Of a stretch of DNA of 64,000 nt, positions 38,540-47,534 are shown piece after piece. Origin of the DNA: Allobosea sp. WAO (GTDB lineage Bacteria > Pseudomonadota > Alphaproteobacteria > Rhizobiales > Beijerinckiaceae); NCBI RefSeq assembly GCF_001509835.1, contig NZ_JXTJ01000007.1:434001-498000 (forward strand), in the 5' to 3' direction. Every line of letters starts with the position of its first letter. Position 1 is the first letter of the stretch. The notes below the pieces were generated by a model that was given only the letters and a program-made list of their open reading frames with translations, had not been told where the DNA came from and made no database searches. A program made the translations under genes and the position numbers.

Positions 38540-39193
38540 TCAGGCCTGGCCGCGCAGATGCTGGATCAGGCGCCTGGCGCCGGCCAGCCTGAAATGGGCG
38601 AGATAGGGCAGGAGCAGCAAAGGGTGGCGTACGGCGAATGGCGCGTCGTACTCGACGAGATGGCGGATGGCGAGCACCGGCAAGGGCGAGCGCAACGGCC
38701 GGAAATCAGGGTTCCATAGGCCCGGCGCGTCCGATTCCGCATGCATCAGGCCGATCATCCGGCGCCGGCTGAGCGAATGGAACTTGTTCCGCTTCTGCAC
38801 GTGCTGGAGCATGGCGAGTCCGGCTTCGCCGTCGCAATGCGGGAAGCCGACGATGATCGTCCGGAAATGCGCCATGCTGGGCTTGCAGGGGATTTCGTCG
38901 AGCGCTGCGAAGCTGCCGCGGATCAGCGCGAAGGCGCGCTCCTCCTCGTCCGGCCCGGCCTCGCAGATCGCGAGCCGCGCTGTGTCGATACGGGCCGCCT
39001 GGCGGGTGAAGGGGCAAACGGCGCCGGTGCGGCCGAGCTCGGGATGCTCGCGCATCAGGTAACTCTCGACCCAGTCGGCGAGCGTCGCCAGCGCGGCATT
39101 CGCCTCGGGCCGGGCCGCGATCTCGGCGCGCGCCTGCGCAAAGCTCAGAAGCGCGCTGCGCACCTCAGCCGTTCTCGCCACCTGCTCCAGCAT
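38540..39193 (-). CDS. Uncharacterised protein, DUF6875-like
   Basis: A 217-residue soluble protein. Conserved-looking segments are HPELGRTGAVCPFTRQAARID near residue 55 and FRTIIVGFPHCDGEAGLAML near residue 110, with NKFHSLSRRRMIGLMH after it. The pattern resembles the DUF6875 family as I remember it; that assignment is tentative and no function is known. It sits directly upstream of the CelD-like acyltransferase gene. Confidence 0.65.
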   Translation of the reverse strand: MLEQVARTAEVRSALLSFAQARAEIAARPEANAALATLADWVESYLMREHPELGRTGAVCPFTRQAARIDTARLAICEAGPDEEERAFALIRGSFAALDEIPCKPSMAHFRTIIVGFPHCDGEAGLAMLQHVQKRNKFHSLSRRRMIGLMHAESDAPGLWNPDFRPLRSPLPVLAIRHLVEYDAPFAVRHPLLLLPYLAHFRLAGARRLIQHLRGQA

Positions 39194-39282
39194 GATCCTG
39201 CGCTCCGCGCCTCTGCAACCAGCGATAGCAGGCGCGGCTTAGGGAATGGTTGACCGGACCATAGGGCAAGGCCGGAGCGCCG

Positions 39283-40056
39283 TTAGGGTTTCGGAAAGGT
39301 TTCGCCGGGAGCCCAGCCGCAGGCGGCGAGCGCCGCATGCAGGTGCGGCGGCGGTGGCGCCACGACCCGGACCGGGTCGCGCTTCGGATAGAGCGGCAGG
39401 ACCAGCTCGTGGGCATGTAGATGCAGGCCGGGTCCGCCGCTGCGCGGCGCGGTGCCGTAGATCTCGTCGCCGCGGATCGGCCAGCCGCTCGCGGCGCAAT
39501 GGACGCGCAACTGGTGCGTCCGCCCGGTCAGCGGCTCGAGCGCCAGCCAGGCGAGCGGCGTCGCCTCGAGCCGGCCGCGGCCGAGCACGCGATAGCGGGT
39601 CTGCGAGGGCAGGCCGGCCGGATCGGTCTTCATCCACCAGCCGCGATCGGGCGAGAGCTTGGCGAGCGCGAAGTCGATCAGCCCCTCATCGGCGGCCGGC
39701 TCACCCTCCACCACCGCCCAATAGGTCTTGCCGACCCGGCCATCGCGGAACATCTGATTGAGCTGCGCCATGGCGCGCGGGTGGCGGCCGAGGACGAGGC
39801 AGCCGGACGTATCCTTGTCGAGGCGGTGGGCGGCTTCCGGGCGACGCGGCAGGCCGAAGCGCAGCGCGTCGAGATGGTCGGTCAGTACCGGTATGACACG
39901 GCCTTTCGCCTGCGGGCCGCGATGCACCGGCAGCCCGGCCGGCTTGTCGATGACGAGCATCATCGCATCGCGGTAGAGCAGGGGGAAGGGTGGCTCGGAG
40001 AGATGCTCCCCTGGCGCGGCTTCTGGCGAAAAGACTGGTCGGTCCGGCTGGCTCAT
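39283..40056 (-). CDS. RluA-family RNA pseudouridine synthase
   Basis: A 257-residue pseudouridine synthase without an S4 domain. The catalytic Asp is in AHRLDKDTSGCLVLG near residue 90; GKTYWAVVEG and LEPLTGRTHQLRVHCAA complete the family motifs. Whether the target is tRNA (RluA, TruC types) or 23S rRNA cannot be read. It is divergent from ftsY. Confidence 0.93.
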   Translation of the reverse strand: MSQPDRPVFSPEAAPGEHLSEPPFPLLYRDAMMLVIDKPAGLPVHRGPQAKGRVIPVLTDHLDALRFGLPRRPEAAHRLDKDTSGCLVLGRHPRAMAQLNQMFRDGRVGKTYWAVVEGEPAADEGLIDFALAKLSPDRGWWMKTDPAGLPSQTRYRVLGRGRLEATPLAWLALEPLTGRTHQLRVHCAASGWPIRGDEIYGTAPRSGGPGLHLHAHELVLPLYPKRDPVRVVAPPPPHLHAALAACGWAPGETFPKP

Positions 40057-40127
40057 GGCATTGCGCTAACGAAGGCCGCAGGGCCATGCAACCGGAAGTG
40101 TCGCGGCGAGCGGCGTCAGGGCAAGCG

Positions 40128-41336
40128 ATGAGCGAGACCGAACCGAAAAAGCGCGGCTTCTTCTCGAAGCTGTTCGGGCTGGACGAGAAGCCCAGGCCGC
40201 AGGAGCCGGCTGCCCCGGTCGTCGAGACCGCTCCACTCCCGGAGCCGGTCGCCGAACCCGTGGCGGAACCGGAAAGCCCGGTTGAGATTGCGCCCGCGCT
40301 TCCGGCCGAGCCGGAGCCTCAGCCCGAGCCCGAGCCGTTGCTCGCTCCGGAGGTGCTGCTCGGCGAGGACGCACCGCTGCCGATCGTCGCAGCCGAGCCT
40401 TCCCAGCCGAAGCGTAGCTGGTGGCGGCGGCTTGCGGACGGATTGTCGCGGACCTCCTCGGCCCTGACCACCGGCATCGCCGACCTCTTCACCAAGCGCA
40501 AGCTCGACGCCGCGACCCTCGAGGATCTCGAAGACATCCTGATCCAGGCCGATCTCGGCCTCGCCACCGCCGCGCGCGTGGCCAAGGCGGTCGGCGAGGG
40601 GCGCTATGACAAGCAGATCGAGCCCGATGAGGTTAAGGCGATCCTGGCGCGCGAGGTCGAGGCGATCCTCACCCCGGTCGCCATGCCGCTGGTGATCGAC
40701 GCCACGAAAAAGCCGTTCGTGATCCTGATGGTCGGCGTCAACGGCTCGGGCAAGACGACGACGATCGGCAAGCTCGCGGCCAAGTTCCGGGCCGAGGGCA
40801 AGTCGGTGATGCTGGCGGCGGGAGATACCTTCCGCGCCGCCGCGATCGAACAGCTCAAGGTCTGGGGCGCGCGGACGGGAACCGAGGTGGTCGCCGGCAA
40901 TCAAGGCGCCGACGCCGCCGGGCTCGCCTTCGAGGCGCTGCAGAAGGCGAAGGCGGCGGGCACCGACGTGCTGCTGATCGACACCGCCGGCCGGCTGCAG
41001 AACAAGACCGGGCTTATGGCCGAGCTCGCCAAGGTGGTGCGGGTGATCCAGAAGCTCGATGCGCAGGCTCCGCATGCGGCATTGCTCGTGCTCGACGCGA
41101 CGGTCGGACAGAATGCGGTCAGCCAGGTCGAGGCCTTCCGCGAGACGGCGGGCGTCACCGGGCTGGTGATGACCAAGCTCGACGGCACCGCCCGCGGCGG
41201 CATTCTCGTCGCGCTGGCGGCCCAGTTCGGGCTGCCGGTGCATTTCATCGGAGTCGGCGAGAGCGTCGACGATCTGGAGCCGTTCCAGGCCCGCGATTTC
41301 GCGCGCGCCGTGGCGGGATTGGGAGAGATGGCATGA
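40128..41336 (+). CDS. ftsY: FtsY, signal recognition particle receptor
   Basis: GTPase that docks ribosome-SRP complexes at the membrane. An acidic Pro/Glu-rich A domain (residues 20-95) precedes the NG domain. G motifs are GVNGSGKTTTIGKLA, DTFRAAA, DTAGR and TKLDGTARGG. The ATG at 40128 (MSETEPKKRGFFSKLFGLDE) gives 402 residues; an upstream ATG at 40086 is less likely because MSETE... with the basic amphipathic stretch is the usual N-terminus. The stop overlaps the yciB start by four bases. Confidence 0.96.
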   Translation: MSETEPKKRGFFSKLFGLDEKPRPQEPAAPVVETAPLPEPVAEPVAEPESPVEIAPALPAEPEPQPEPEPLLAPEVLLGEDAPLPIVAAEPSQPKRSWWRRLADGLSRTSSALTTGIADLFTKRKLDAATLEDLEDILIQADLGLATAARVAKAVGEGRYDKQIEPDEVKAILAREVEAILTPVAMPLVIDATKKPFVILMVGVNGSGKTTTIGKLAAKFRAEGKSVMLAAGDTFRAAAIEQLKVWGARTGTEVVAGNQGADAAGLAFEALQKAKAAGTDVLLIDTAGRLQNKTGLMAELAKVVRVIQKLDAQAPHAALLVLDATVGQNAVSQVEAFRETAGVTGLVMTKLDGTARGGILVALAAQFGLPVHFIGVGESVDDLEPFQARDFARAVAGLGEMA

Positions 41337-41965
41337 GCGAAACGGCAGCGGGCGCGACGGAGGCGGGCAAGGCGAAGCCGATCAACCCGCTGCTCAAGCT
41401 CGCGCTCGAATTCGGCCCGCTCGCCGTGTTCTTCTTCGCCAATTCCTATGGCGACCGGCTGTTCGGCGTCGCCTCGGACCGGCGCATCTTCGTCGCGACC
41501 GGCATCTTCATCGCCGCCTCGCTTTTGGCGCTGGCGCTGTCGAAGATCCTGATGAACCATCTGCCGCGCATGGCGATCGTCAACGCCGTGGTGGTCACGG
41601 TCTTCGGCGGCCTGACCATCGCGCTCGACGATGCCTTCTTCATCAAGGTCAAGCCGACCATCGTCAACGCGCTGTTCGGCTGCGTGCTGCTCGGCGGGCT
41701 CTGGTTCGGCCGATCCCTGCTGGCGCTGGTGCTCGACAGCGTGCTGCAGCTCGACGCGGAAGGCTGGCGCAAGCTGACGCTGCGCTGGGGCCTGTTCTTC
41801 TTCGTGCTGGCGGCGCTGAACGAGCTCGTCTGGCGGACCCAGAGCCAGGATTTCTGGGTCGCCTTCAAGGTCTGGGGCGTGATGCCGCTGACCATGATCT
41901 TCGCACTGGCCCAGACACCGCTGATCCTGAAGCACGAGATCAAGCGCGAGGGCGCGGAAGGTTAG
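41333..41965 (+). CDS. yciB: YciB/septation protein A (IspA-type) inner-membrane protein
   Basis: A 210-residue membrane protein with about five to six helices. The family pattern is INPLLKLALEFGPLAVFFFANSYGDRLFG, IKVKPTIVNALFGCVLLGGLWFGRSLL and the C-terminal NELVWRTQSQDFWVAFKVWGVMPLTMIF. Linked to cell-envelope and septum integrity in other bacteria. Overlap with ftsY indicates co-expression. Confidence 0.93.
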   Translation: MSETAAGATEAGKAKPINPLLKLALEFGPLAVFFFANSYGDRLFGVASDRRIFVATGIFIAASLLALALSKILMNHLPRMAIVNAVVVTVFGGLTIALDDAFFIKVKPTIVNALFGCVLLGGLWFGRSLLALVLDSVLQLDAEGWRKLTLRWGLFFFVLAALNELVWRTQSQDFWVAFKVWGVMPLTMIFALAQTPLILKHEIKREGAEG

Positions 41966-41971
41966 GCAGGG

Positions 41972-42079
41972 CGTCATTCTCGGGCGGCGCGAAGCGCAGA
42001 CCCGAGAATCTCCTGACGATAAGGCGGCGACAGGAGCCTCCTCCGGCCAGAGATGCTCGGGGCGGGCCCGAGCACGACG
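41972..42079. repeat. Composite dispersed repeat (CGGGT/ACCCG palindromes)
   Basis: Two inverted modules: TCATTCTCGGG...CCCGAGAATC (41974-42010) and GATGCTCGGG...CCCGAGCAC (42052-42074). The second matches the copy at 36335. It sits between the convergent yciB and SDR genes and may end both transcripts. Confidence 0.6.
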
Positions 42080-42086
42080 CGTTCCC

Positions 42087-42872
42087 TTATTTCGGCGCGA
42101 GGCGGATCGCGCCGTCGAGGCGGATCGCGGTGCCGTTCAGCATGTCGTTCTCGACGATGCTCTTCACCAGCGCGGCGTATTCGGCCGGCCGGCCGAGGCG
42201 CGAAGGATGCGGCACCGAGACGGCGAGCGAGGCGCGGGCATCGTCGGGCAGGCCGGCGAACATCGGCGTCTCGAACAGGCCGGGCATGATCGTGACGATG
42301 CGGATGCCGACCCCGGCGAGGTCGCGGGCGACCGGCAGGGTCAGGCCGACGACGCCGGCCTTCGAGGCGGCATAGGCCGCCTGGCCGATCTGGCCGTCCT
42401 CGGCGGCGACGGAGGCGGTGCAGACGAAGACGCCGCGGCCGCCATCCGGCGTGACCGGATCGAGCGTCGCCAGGGCCACCGCCGATTTGGCGATCAGGCG
42501 GAAGGTGCCGGTCAGGTTGATCGCGACAGCCTTCTCGAAGGTGGCGAGGTCATGGGCGACGAGCTCGCCGGTCTCGCGCTTCTTCGAGACGACGCGGCGG
42601 CCGGGCGCAACACCGGCGCAGTTGACGACGATACGGGCGACGCCATGGGCGGCGCGGGATTTCTGCAGGGCAGCGTCGACCGAGGCCTCGTCGGTGACGT
42701 CGCAGGCGACGAACAGCCCGCCGATCTCCTTGGCGATCGCTTCGCCGCGCTCGGCGTTGAGATCGAACAGCGCGACCTTGACGCCATGGCTGGCGAGCAT
42801 GCGCGCCGTGCCTTCGCCGAGGCCGGAAGCGCCGCCGGTGACGATGGCGGCAAGGGACGAATCGAGCTGCAT
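42087..42872 (-). CDS. Short-chain dehydrogenase, HSD10/3-hydroxyacyl-CoA dehydrogenase type
   Basis: A 261-residue SDR. Cofactor motif TGGASGLGEGTARML near residue 13; NCAG near 90; catalytic Ser, Tyr and Lys in CTASVAAEDGQIGQAAYAASKAG. The segment order and the C-terminal MLNGTAIRLDGAIRL resemble type-II 3-hydroxyacyl-CoA (HSD17B10-like) dehydrogenases that act in branched-chain amino-acid breakdown. The exact substrate is inferred from that similarity only. The ATG at 42872 was preferred to 42905. Confidence 0.9.
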   Translation of the reverse strand: MQLDSSLAAIVTGGASGLGEGTARMLASHGVKVALFDLNAERGEAIAKEIGGLFVACDVTDEASVDAALQKSRAAHGVARIVVNCAGVAPGRRVVSKKRETGELVAHDLATFEKAVAINLTGTFRLIAKSAVALATLDPVTPDGGRGVFVCTASVAAEDGQIGQAAYAASKAGVVGLTLPVARDLAGVGIRIVTIMPGLFETPMFAGLPDDARASLAVSVPHPSRLGRPAEYAALVKSIVENDMLNGTAIRLDGAIRLAPK

Positions 42873-43031
42873 GGCGCGTTCCTCAAGCTTTTGACATTGC
42901 TGCAAGGGGTTTAGAGGCGCGATGCTCCGCCTCCAAGAGCGATTCTAGCGGCCTCCCTTGTGCACGCTTGCGGGCGGGGCCACATCTTGGCGTCGAAAGC
43001 GCGCATCATTGGCGCGCCATGGAGGAGAAAG

Positions 43032-43412
43032 ATGAGCGAGGGATTCGGCTTCAGCCAGCGCTTCACCGCCGAGGAGATGGCGGCGATCCGCCGGAGCCTG
43101 CGCGACGAGGAGCGCTTCGGCTCGGAGCTCATGGCCTTGCTCCGGCGTGTGGCGAAGCGCATCCCCTTCGCCGAGGACGGGCTCGCCGCCTGGATTTGCG
43201 CGCGCGACCCGGCGACGCCGCGGCGCGTGCGCTACACCCTGCTCGGCGCGCTCGGCTATTTCGTGCTGCCGGTCGATGCGCTGCCCGACATCATGCCGTT
43301 CCTCGGCTTCACCGACGATGCGGCGGTGCTCGCCGCGGCGATTGCGGCGGTGGCGGGCTCGATCACCGTCGAGCATCGTGCAAGGGCCAAGAAGATCCTC
43401 GCCGATCTTTGA
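43032..43412 (+). CDS. YkvA-like DUF1232 protein
   Basis: A 126-residue DUF1232 protein: VRYTLLGALGYFVLPVDALPDIMPFLGFTDDAAVLAAAIAAVAGSI is the characteristic domain, which contains one or two hydrophobic helices. Function unknown. The ATG at 43032 has GGAGGAG upstream. Confidence 0.88.
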   Translation: MSEGFGFSQRFTAEEMAAIRRSLRDEERFGSELMALLRRVAKRIPFAEDGLAAWICARDPATPRRVRYTLLGALGYFVLPVDALPDIMPFLGFTDDAAVLAAAIAAVAGSITVEHRARAKKILADL

Positions 43413-43430
43413 GAACTCTCTAACCCTGTG

Positions 43431-43540
43431 GTCATCCCGGACAAGCGGCGAAGCCGCGCCGATCCGGGATCATTCCAGAGCCTTTCCGAACAAGGTTCCG
43501 GAATGGGTCCCGGGTCTCCCTACGGTCGCCCGGGACGACC
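43431..43540. repeat. Dispersed repeat, GTCATCCCGGAC / TCCGGGAT type
   Basis: GTCATCCCGGA at 43431 pairs with GATCCGGGATC near 43461-43471, and a second module GGTCCCGGGTCTCC...GTCGCCCGGGACGACC runs to 43540. This is the kind of extragenic palindromic element common in Rhizobiales. It lies between the convergent YkvA-like and quinone-reductase genes. Confidence 0.65.
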
Positions 43541-43547
43541 GCGGAGT

Positions 43548-44519
43548 TCAGGGCGTCAGCACGATCTTGCCCTGGGCCTTGCGTTCCGCGATCAGCGCGA
43601 AGGCCTCGGCGGCGCGTTCGAGCGGGAAGGCGCCGTGGACATGGGCGCGGATCCTGCCCTCGGCGGCCCAGCCGAGCAGGCGCTCCATATTGGCGCGGTG
43701 GGCGGCGGGCTCTCGCCGGACGAAATCACCCCAGAACACGCCGCGCAGATCGCAGCCCTTGAGCAGCAACAGGTTGAGCGGCGGCTTGGGGATGGCGCCG
43801 CCGGCGAAGCCGACGACGAGATAGCGCCCGCCCCAGCCCATCGAGCGCAACGCCGGCTCGGCGAGATCGCCGCCGACCGTGTCGTAGAGCACGTCCAGCC
43901 CGTCGCGGGCGAGACGGCGCAGACCGGCCCGCAGATCGTCCGCGGCATAGTCCAGGCCCTCCTGCGCGCCATGTTCGCGGGCCAGAGCGAGTTTTTCCGG
44001 TGAGGAGGCGCCGGCGATGACGCGCGCGCCGAGCAGGGCGCCGATCTCGACGGCGGCAAGCCCAGCCCCGCCGGCGGCACCGAGCACGGCGAGCGTCTCG
44101 CCGGGCTTCAGTTCGCCGCGCTGGATCAGCCCGTGCATGGCGGTGCCATAGGTGACGAACAGCCCGGCAGCTTGCTGATCGCTCAGCCCGTCGGGAATCC
44201 GGATCGCCGCCTCGCTGGCAACTACGACGATCTCCCGCGCCGCGCCATGGCCGAGCCAGGCGGCGACCCGCTCGCCGACGCGCCAGCCGGTCACGCCCTC
44301 ACCGAGCGCGCTCACGATGCCGGCGCATTCGGCCGAGGGCGAGAAGGGCAGCGCCGGCTTGACCTGATAGCGGCCCTGGATGACCAGCGTGTCGAAGAAG
44401 TTGAGCGCGGCGGCGGTGACCTCGATTGCGATCTCGCCCGGTCCCGGCTTAGGTGCGGGCAGGTCTCGGACGACCAGGGTCTCGGCCGGGCCATGGGCCT
44501 CGCAGAGCAGAGCCTTCAT
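43548..44519 (-). CDS. Zinc-independent NADPH:quinone oxidoreductase (QOR-like MDR)
   Basis: A 323-residue medium-chain reductase. GroES-like N-terminus (ALNFFDTLVIQGRYQVKPALPFSPSAECAGIV), NADPH-binding AAGGAGLAAVEIGALLGARVIAG, and GHGAARE. It lacks the structural zinc cysteines, as QOR-type enzymes do. Likely reduces quinones or enoyl substrates; physiological substrate unknown. I chose the ATG at 44519. Confidence 0.9.
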   Translation of the reverse strand: MKALLCEAHGPAETLVVRDLPAPKPGPGEIAIEVTAAALNFFDTLVIQGRYQVKPALPFSPSAECAGIVSALGEGVTGWRVGERVAAWLGHGAAREIVVVASEAAIRIPDGLSDQQAAGLFVTYGTAMHGLIQRGELKPGETLAVLGAAGGAGLAAVEIGALLGARVIAGASSPEKLALAREHGAQEGLDYAADDLRAGLRRLARDGLDVLYDTVGGDLAEPALRSMGWGGRYLVVGFAGGAIPKPPLNLLLLKGCDLRGVFWGDFVRREPAAHRANMERLLGWAAEGRIRAHVHGAFPLERAAEAFALIAERKAQGKIVLTP

Positions 44520-44739
44520 CGGCAGTCGGTTCCTCCTGGAGTTTTCGGCCGGCTCGCGGCCTCGATCCGCGACAAGCTGGCACGATGCGGCCGCGGGGGA
44601 AACCGCTCGGAAAGCACGGCGGATTATTCGCATTTTTGCCAGGATCGTGACATCCTATGCGCCGTGGCGCGCTGGCCGGATCGCCGATCTCGCATAGCCT
44701 CCATCTGGCGTTAAGATTTCTGATGATTAGTGGCGATCC

Positions 44740-45306
44740 ATGATTCGCAAGCCGGCTCCCCTCTCCGCCCGCCGCCCGCTGACGGCGGCTGCCCTTTTCA
44801 GCCTGACGGCGCTCGCCTTGCTGGCGCCGGGCTCAGCCATGGCGCAGCGCGCGCCCAGCGGTCAGGGCCAGGCGCTGCTGCTCGAAACCGCCGGCAAATG
44901 GCAGGCCTTTTCCTCGCAGCAGGGCCGCTCCAAGATCTGCTACGCGCTCTCCAAGGCCGAGAGCCGCTCGCCCGCCAATCTCAAGGATGTCGAGGGGCTA
45001 CTGTTCATCTCGAACCGGCCGACCGAGGGCGTGCGCAACGAGATCAGCCTGGTGATGAACTTCGACCTCAAGGAAGATGTCGAGCATCAGGCGATCATCG
45101 GCAGCGAGCGCTTCGTCCTCGTCGCCAAGGGCCAGAACGTCTGGCTGAAGAATCCGGCCGAGGAAGGCCGCATGCTCGACGCGCTGCGCAAGGGCTCGGC
45201 GCTCGAGATCAAGGGCACCTCGAAGCGCGGCAACCCGACCAGCGACAAGTATTCGCTCGCCGGCATCTCGCAGATCGTCAAGCGGGCCGAGGACGCCTGC
45301 AAATAG
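44740..45306 (+). CDS. IalB (invasion-associated locus B) family periplasmic protein
   Basis: A 188-residue exported protein. Signal peptide to about residue 35 (LTAAALFSLTALALLAPGSAMA), then a domain with Cys in KICYALSK and in the C-terminal EDACK, likely a disulfide. The family was named from Bartonella invasion genes but is common in non-pathogenic Rhizobiales, where its role is unclear. Stand-alone gene. Confidence 0.88.
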   Translation: MIRKPAPLSARRPLTAAALFSLTALALLAPGSAMAQRAPSGQGQALLLETAGKWQAFSSQQGRSKICYALSKAESRSPANLKDVEGLLFISNRPTEGVRNEISLVMNFDLKEDVEHQAIIGSERFVLVAKGQNVWLKNPAEEGRMLDALRKGSALEIKGTSKRGNPTSDKYSLAGISQIVKRAEDACK

Positions 45307-45510
45307 CGCCTGCTCTCTTCGGAGAGGCCACGCTTCCCTCGATATGGCCGCCCTGTCGCGGCCTTTCCGCTCCTTGCCGATCGCGTCCGTTCCCGAGGGC
45401 CGGACGCATATGCATGCCCGCCCGCTCGCTCGTGATTTCACGATGCCGGGTTTTCATGCTATGAGCCGCGGAAATTCAGGGCCCGGTGGCCCGTTTCGAA
45501 CCGAGTTCCG

Positions 45511-46737
45511 ATGACTGTTACCGCCCTTTCGTCCACCGCTCCGGCGGTCGAACCCGTTTCGCGGCGCCCTTCGCTGGTCGGCCGCACGCGCGCCGGCATG
45601 GCCGAGGCGCTGGCCGAGATCGGCGTTCCCGAGAAGGAGCGGCGCATGCGCGTCGGCCAGCTCTGGAACTGGATCTATCATTACGGCGTCCGCGACTTCG
45701 CGGCGATGACGACGATCGGCAAGGGCCTGCGCAGCGCGCTCGCCGAGCGCTTCACGCTCGACCTGCCGGAGGTGACCGCCGAGCAGGTTTCGAGCGACGG
45801 CACCCGCAAATGGCTGCTGCGCATGGCGCCGACCGGCCCGCGCGACCGCGGCGCCGAGATCGAGTGCGTTTACATTCCCGAGGTCGACCGCGGCACGCTC
45901 TGCGTCTCCAGCCAGGTCGGCTGCACGCTGACCTGCACCTTCTGCCATACCGGCACGCAGCGCCTGGTGCGCAACCTCACCACCGAGGAGATCGTCGCCC
46001 AGCTGATGGTGGCGCGCGAGCGGCTCGGCGACTTCCCGAACCGCAGCGCCCCGGACGGCGCCTTCGTGCCGAATGATGGCGGGCGCTTCGTCTCGAACAT
46101 CGTCTTCATGGGCATGGGCGAGCCGCTCTACAATTTCGACGGCGTGCGCGACGCGATCGACGTGATCGCCGACAATGAGGGGCTTTCGCTCGGCCGCCGC
46201 CGCATCACCGTCTCGACCTCCGGCGTCGTGCCGCAGATCGGCCCGCTCGGCGACGATATGGGCACGATGCTGGCGATCTCGCTGCATGCGGTGCGCGACG
46301 ATCTGCGCAACGAGCTCGTGCCGCTCAACAAGAAGTATCCGATCAAGGAGCTGCTCGAAGCCTGCCGGAACTATCCGGGCCTGTCGAACGCCAAGCGTAT
46401 CACCTTTGAATATGTGATGCTGAAGGGCGTGAACGACAGCGACGCCGATGCGCGCGAGCTGGTGCGCCTGCTCAAGGGCATCCCGGCCAAGATCAACCTG
46501 ATCCCGTTCAATCCCTGGCCAGGCACGAAATACGAGTGCTCGGACTGGGAGCGGATCGAGCGCTTCTCCGAGATCGTCTTCCGTGCCGGCTATGCCTCGC
46601 CGGTGCGGACCCCGCGTGGGCGCGACATCCTCGCCGCCTGCGGCCAGCTCAAGAGCGAGACCGAAAAGCTCTCGGCGAGAGCCAGGCTGATGCTGGAGCA
46701 AAGCGAGGCCGAGCAGCCTGCGGCGCTCGCGGGCTGA
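45511..46737 (+). CDS. rlmN: RlmN, dual-specificity 23S rRNA/tRNA m2A methyltransferase
   Basis: Radical-SAM enzyme that methylates C2 of A2503 in 23S rRNA and A37 in some tRNAs. The radical-SAM cluster motif is [13 protein letters not shown] near residue 137; the methyl-carrier Cys is in ILAACGQL near residue 377. Length 408. The downstream membrane-protein gene starts three bases after the stop. Confidence 0.96.
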   Translation: MTVTALSSTAPAVEPVSRRPSLVGRTRAGMAEALAEIGVPEKERRMRVGQLWNWIYHYGVRDFAAMTTIGKGLRSALAERFTLDLPEVTAEQVSSDGTRKWLLRMAPTGPRDRGAEIECVYIPEVDRGTLCVSSQVGCTLTCTFCHTGTQRLVRNLTTEEIVAQLMVARERLGDFPNRSAPDGAFVPNDGGRFVSNIVFMGMGEPLYNFDGVRDAIDVIADNEGLSLGRRRITVSTSGVVPQIGPLGDDMGTMLAISLHAVRDDLRNELVPLNKKYPIKELLEACRNYPGLSNAKRITFEYVMLKGVNDSDADARELVRLLKGIPAKINLIPFNPWPGTKYECSDWERIERFSEIVFRAGYASPVRTPRGRDILAACGQLKSETEKLSARARLMLEQSEAEQPAALAG

Positions 46738-46740
46738 ACG

Positions 46741-47220
46741 ATGCTGCGCTGGCTGCTGTTGATCCCGTTCGCGCTGCTTTTCGCGACTGGCGCCGGGTTG
46801 TTCGCGCTCCTGATCGCGAGCGTCGTCTCGCCCGATCTCGGCCGGCTGATCGGCGGCGGCTTCGAGCGGCTGATGGCGGCTCTCTTCGACATGGCGGCGC
46901 AGGGCTTCGACCCCGGCCCGGCGGCGGATGCGGCGTTCTCGCTGCTCGGCCGGCTCGGCTTCGCGATCCTGGTGGCGCCGGTCGTGCTCGTCGCGATCGG
47001 CTGCGAGCTCTTCCGCCTGCGCAGCGGGCTGATCCAGAGCGGCCTGACCGGTGTCCTGGCGGCGCTGCTGCCGCTCGCCATGCTCGGCATGGCGCGTGCG
47101 CCGAGCATCGCCGAGGTGCAGGTGATTTCCGCGCTGTTCCTGGTCGGTGCGGCTTCCGGCTTCGTCTACTGGGTGATCGCCGGGCGCGGTGCCGGCGGGG
47201 AACGGGCGGATCCAGCCTGA
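46741..47220 (+). CDS. Small inner-membrane protein of unknown function
   Basis: A 159-residue protein with about four predicted helices (LLLIPFALLFATGAGLFALLIA; LGFAILVAPVVLVAIG; VLAALLPLAMLGM; VISALFLVGAASGFVYWVIA). I do not recognise a family. It starts three bases after rlmN and is probably co-transcribed with it, which is its only functional hint. Confidence 0.78.
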   Translation: MLRWLLLIPFALLFATGAGLFALLIASVVSPDLGRLIGGGFERLMAALFDMAAQGFDPGPAADAAFSLLGRLGFAILVAPVVLVAIGCELFRLRSGLIQSGLTGVLAALLPLAMLGMARAPSIAEVQVISALFLVGAASGFVYWVIAGRGAGGERADPA

Positions 47221-47475
47221 CCCCGAAAGGACGCGAAGCGCGTCCGCAAACTCTGCGAAGCGCTTTGCGATCGCTGCAGAGCTGGCAGCAGCCAAACCAA
47301 AGCGTATTCCGCCCCGCCTCGCCATTCCGGACGCTTTGCGATGGCTTCCGGTGCTCCGCGCCGCTCCATCCGGAACGACGGCGAAGACGATCGGACCGTT
47401 CTGCGGAGCGCAGTTTTCCCATCTGGCTCTAATAACTCCACCTATCCTGACCATTACAGAACATTAATGGAACGA
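47221..47475. other. Intergenic region with short palindromes
   Basis: No gene is seen between the small membrane protein and the RcnB-like gene. It contains the hairpin GGACGCG-AAG-CGCGTCC (47231-47247), a CTCTGC/GCAGAG pair (47252-47282) and repeated TCCGGA/GCTTTGCG words. From about 47430 the base composition turns markedly AT-rich. Confidence 0.5.
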
Positions 47476-47490
47476 TTCAGATTCGGTTCA
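47476..47490 (+). promoter_or_regulatory. TTCA-N7-TTCA direct repeat before the RcnB-like gene
   Basis: Two TTCA words 11 bp apart, followed 11 bp later by TAAATTATAT, which could be a -10 region. The geometry suits an OmpR/PhoB-type activator replacing a -35 element; this is a weak inference. Confidence 0.3.
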
Positions 47491-47534
47491 TACCTGATGG
47501 CTAAATTATATCTATCGAACAACGGAGTTTAGCC

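Noticed and set aside
47468..47492. GGAAC upstream of the RcnB-like gene as a possible EcfG (general stress) promoter
   Set aside because: No CGTT is found 16-17 bases downstream.
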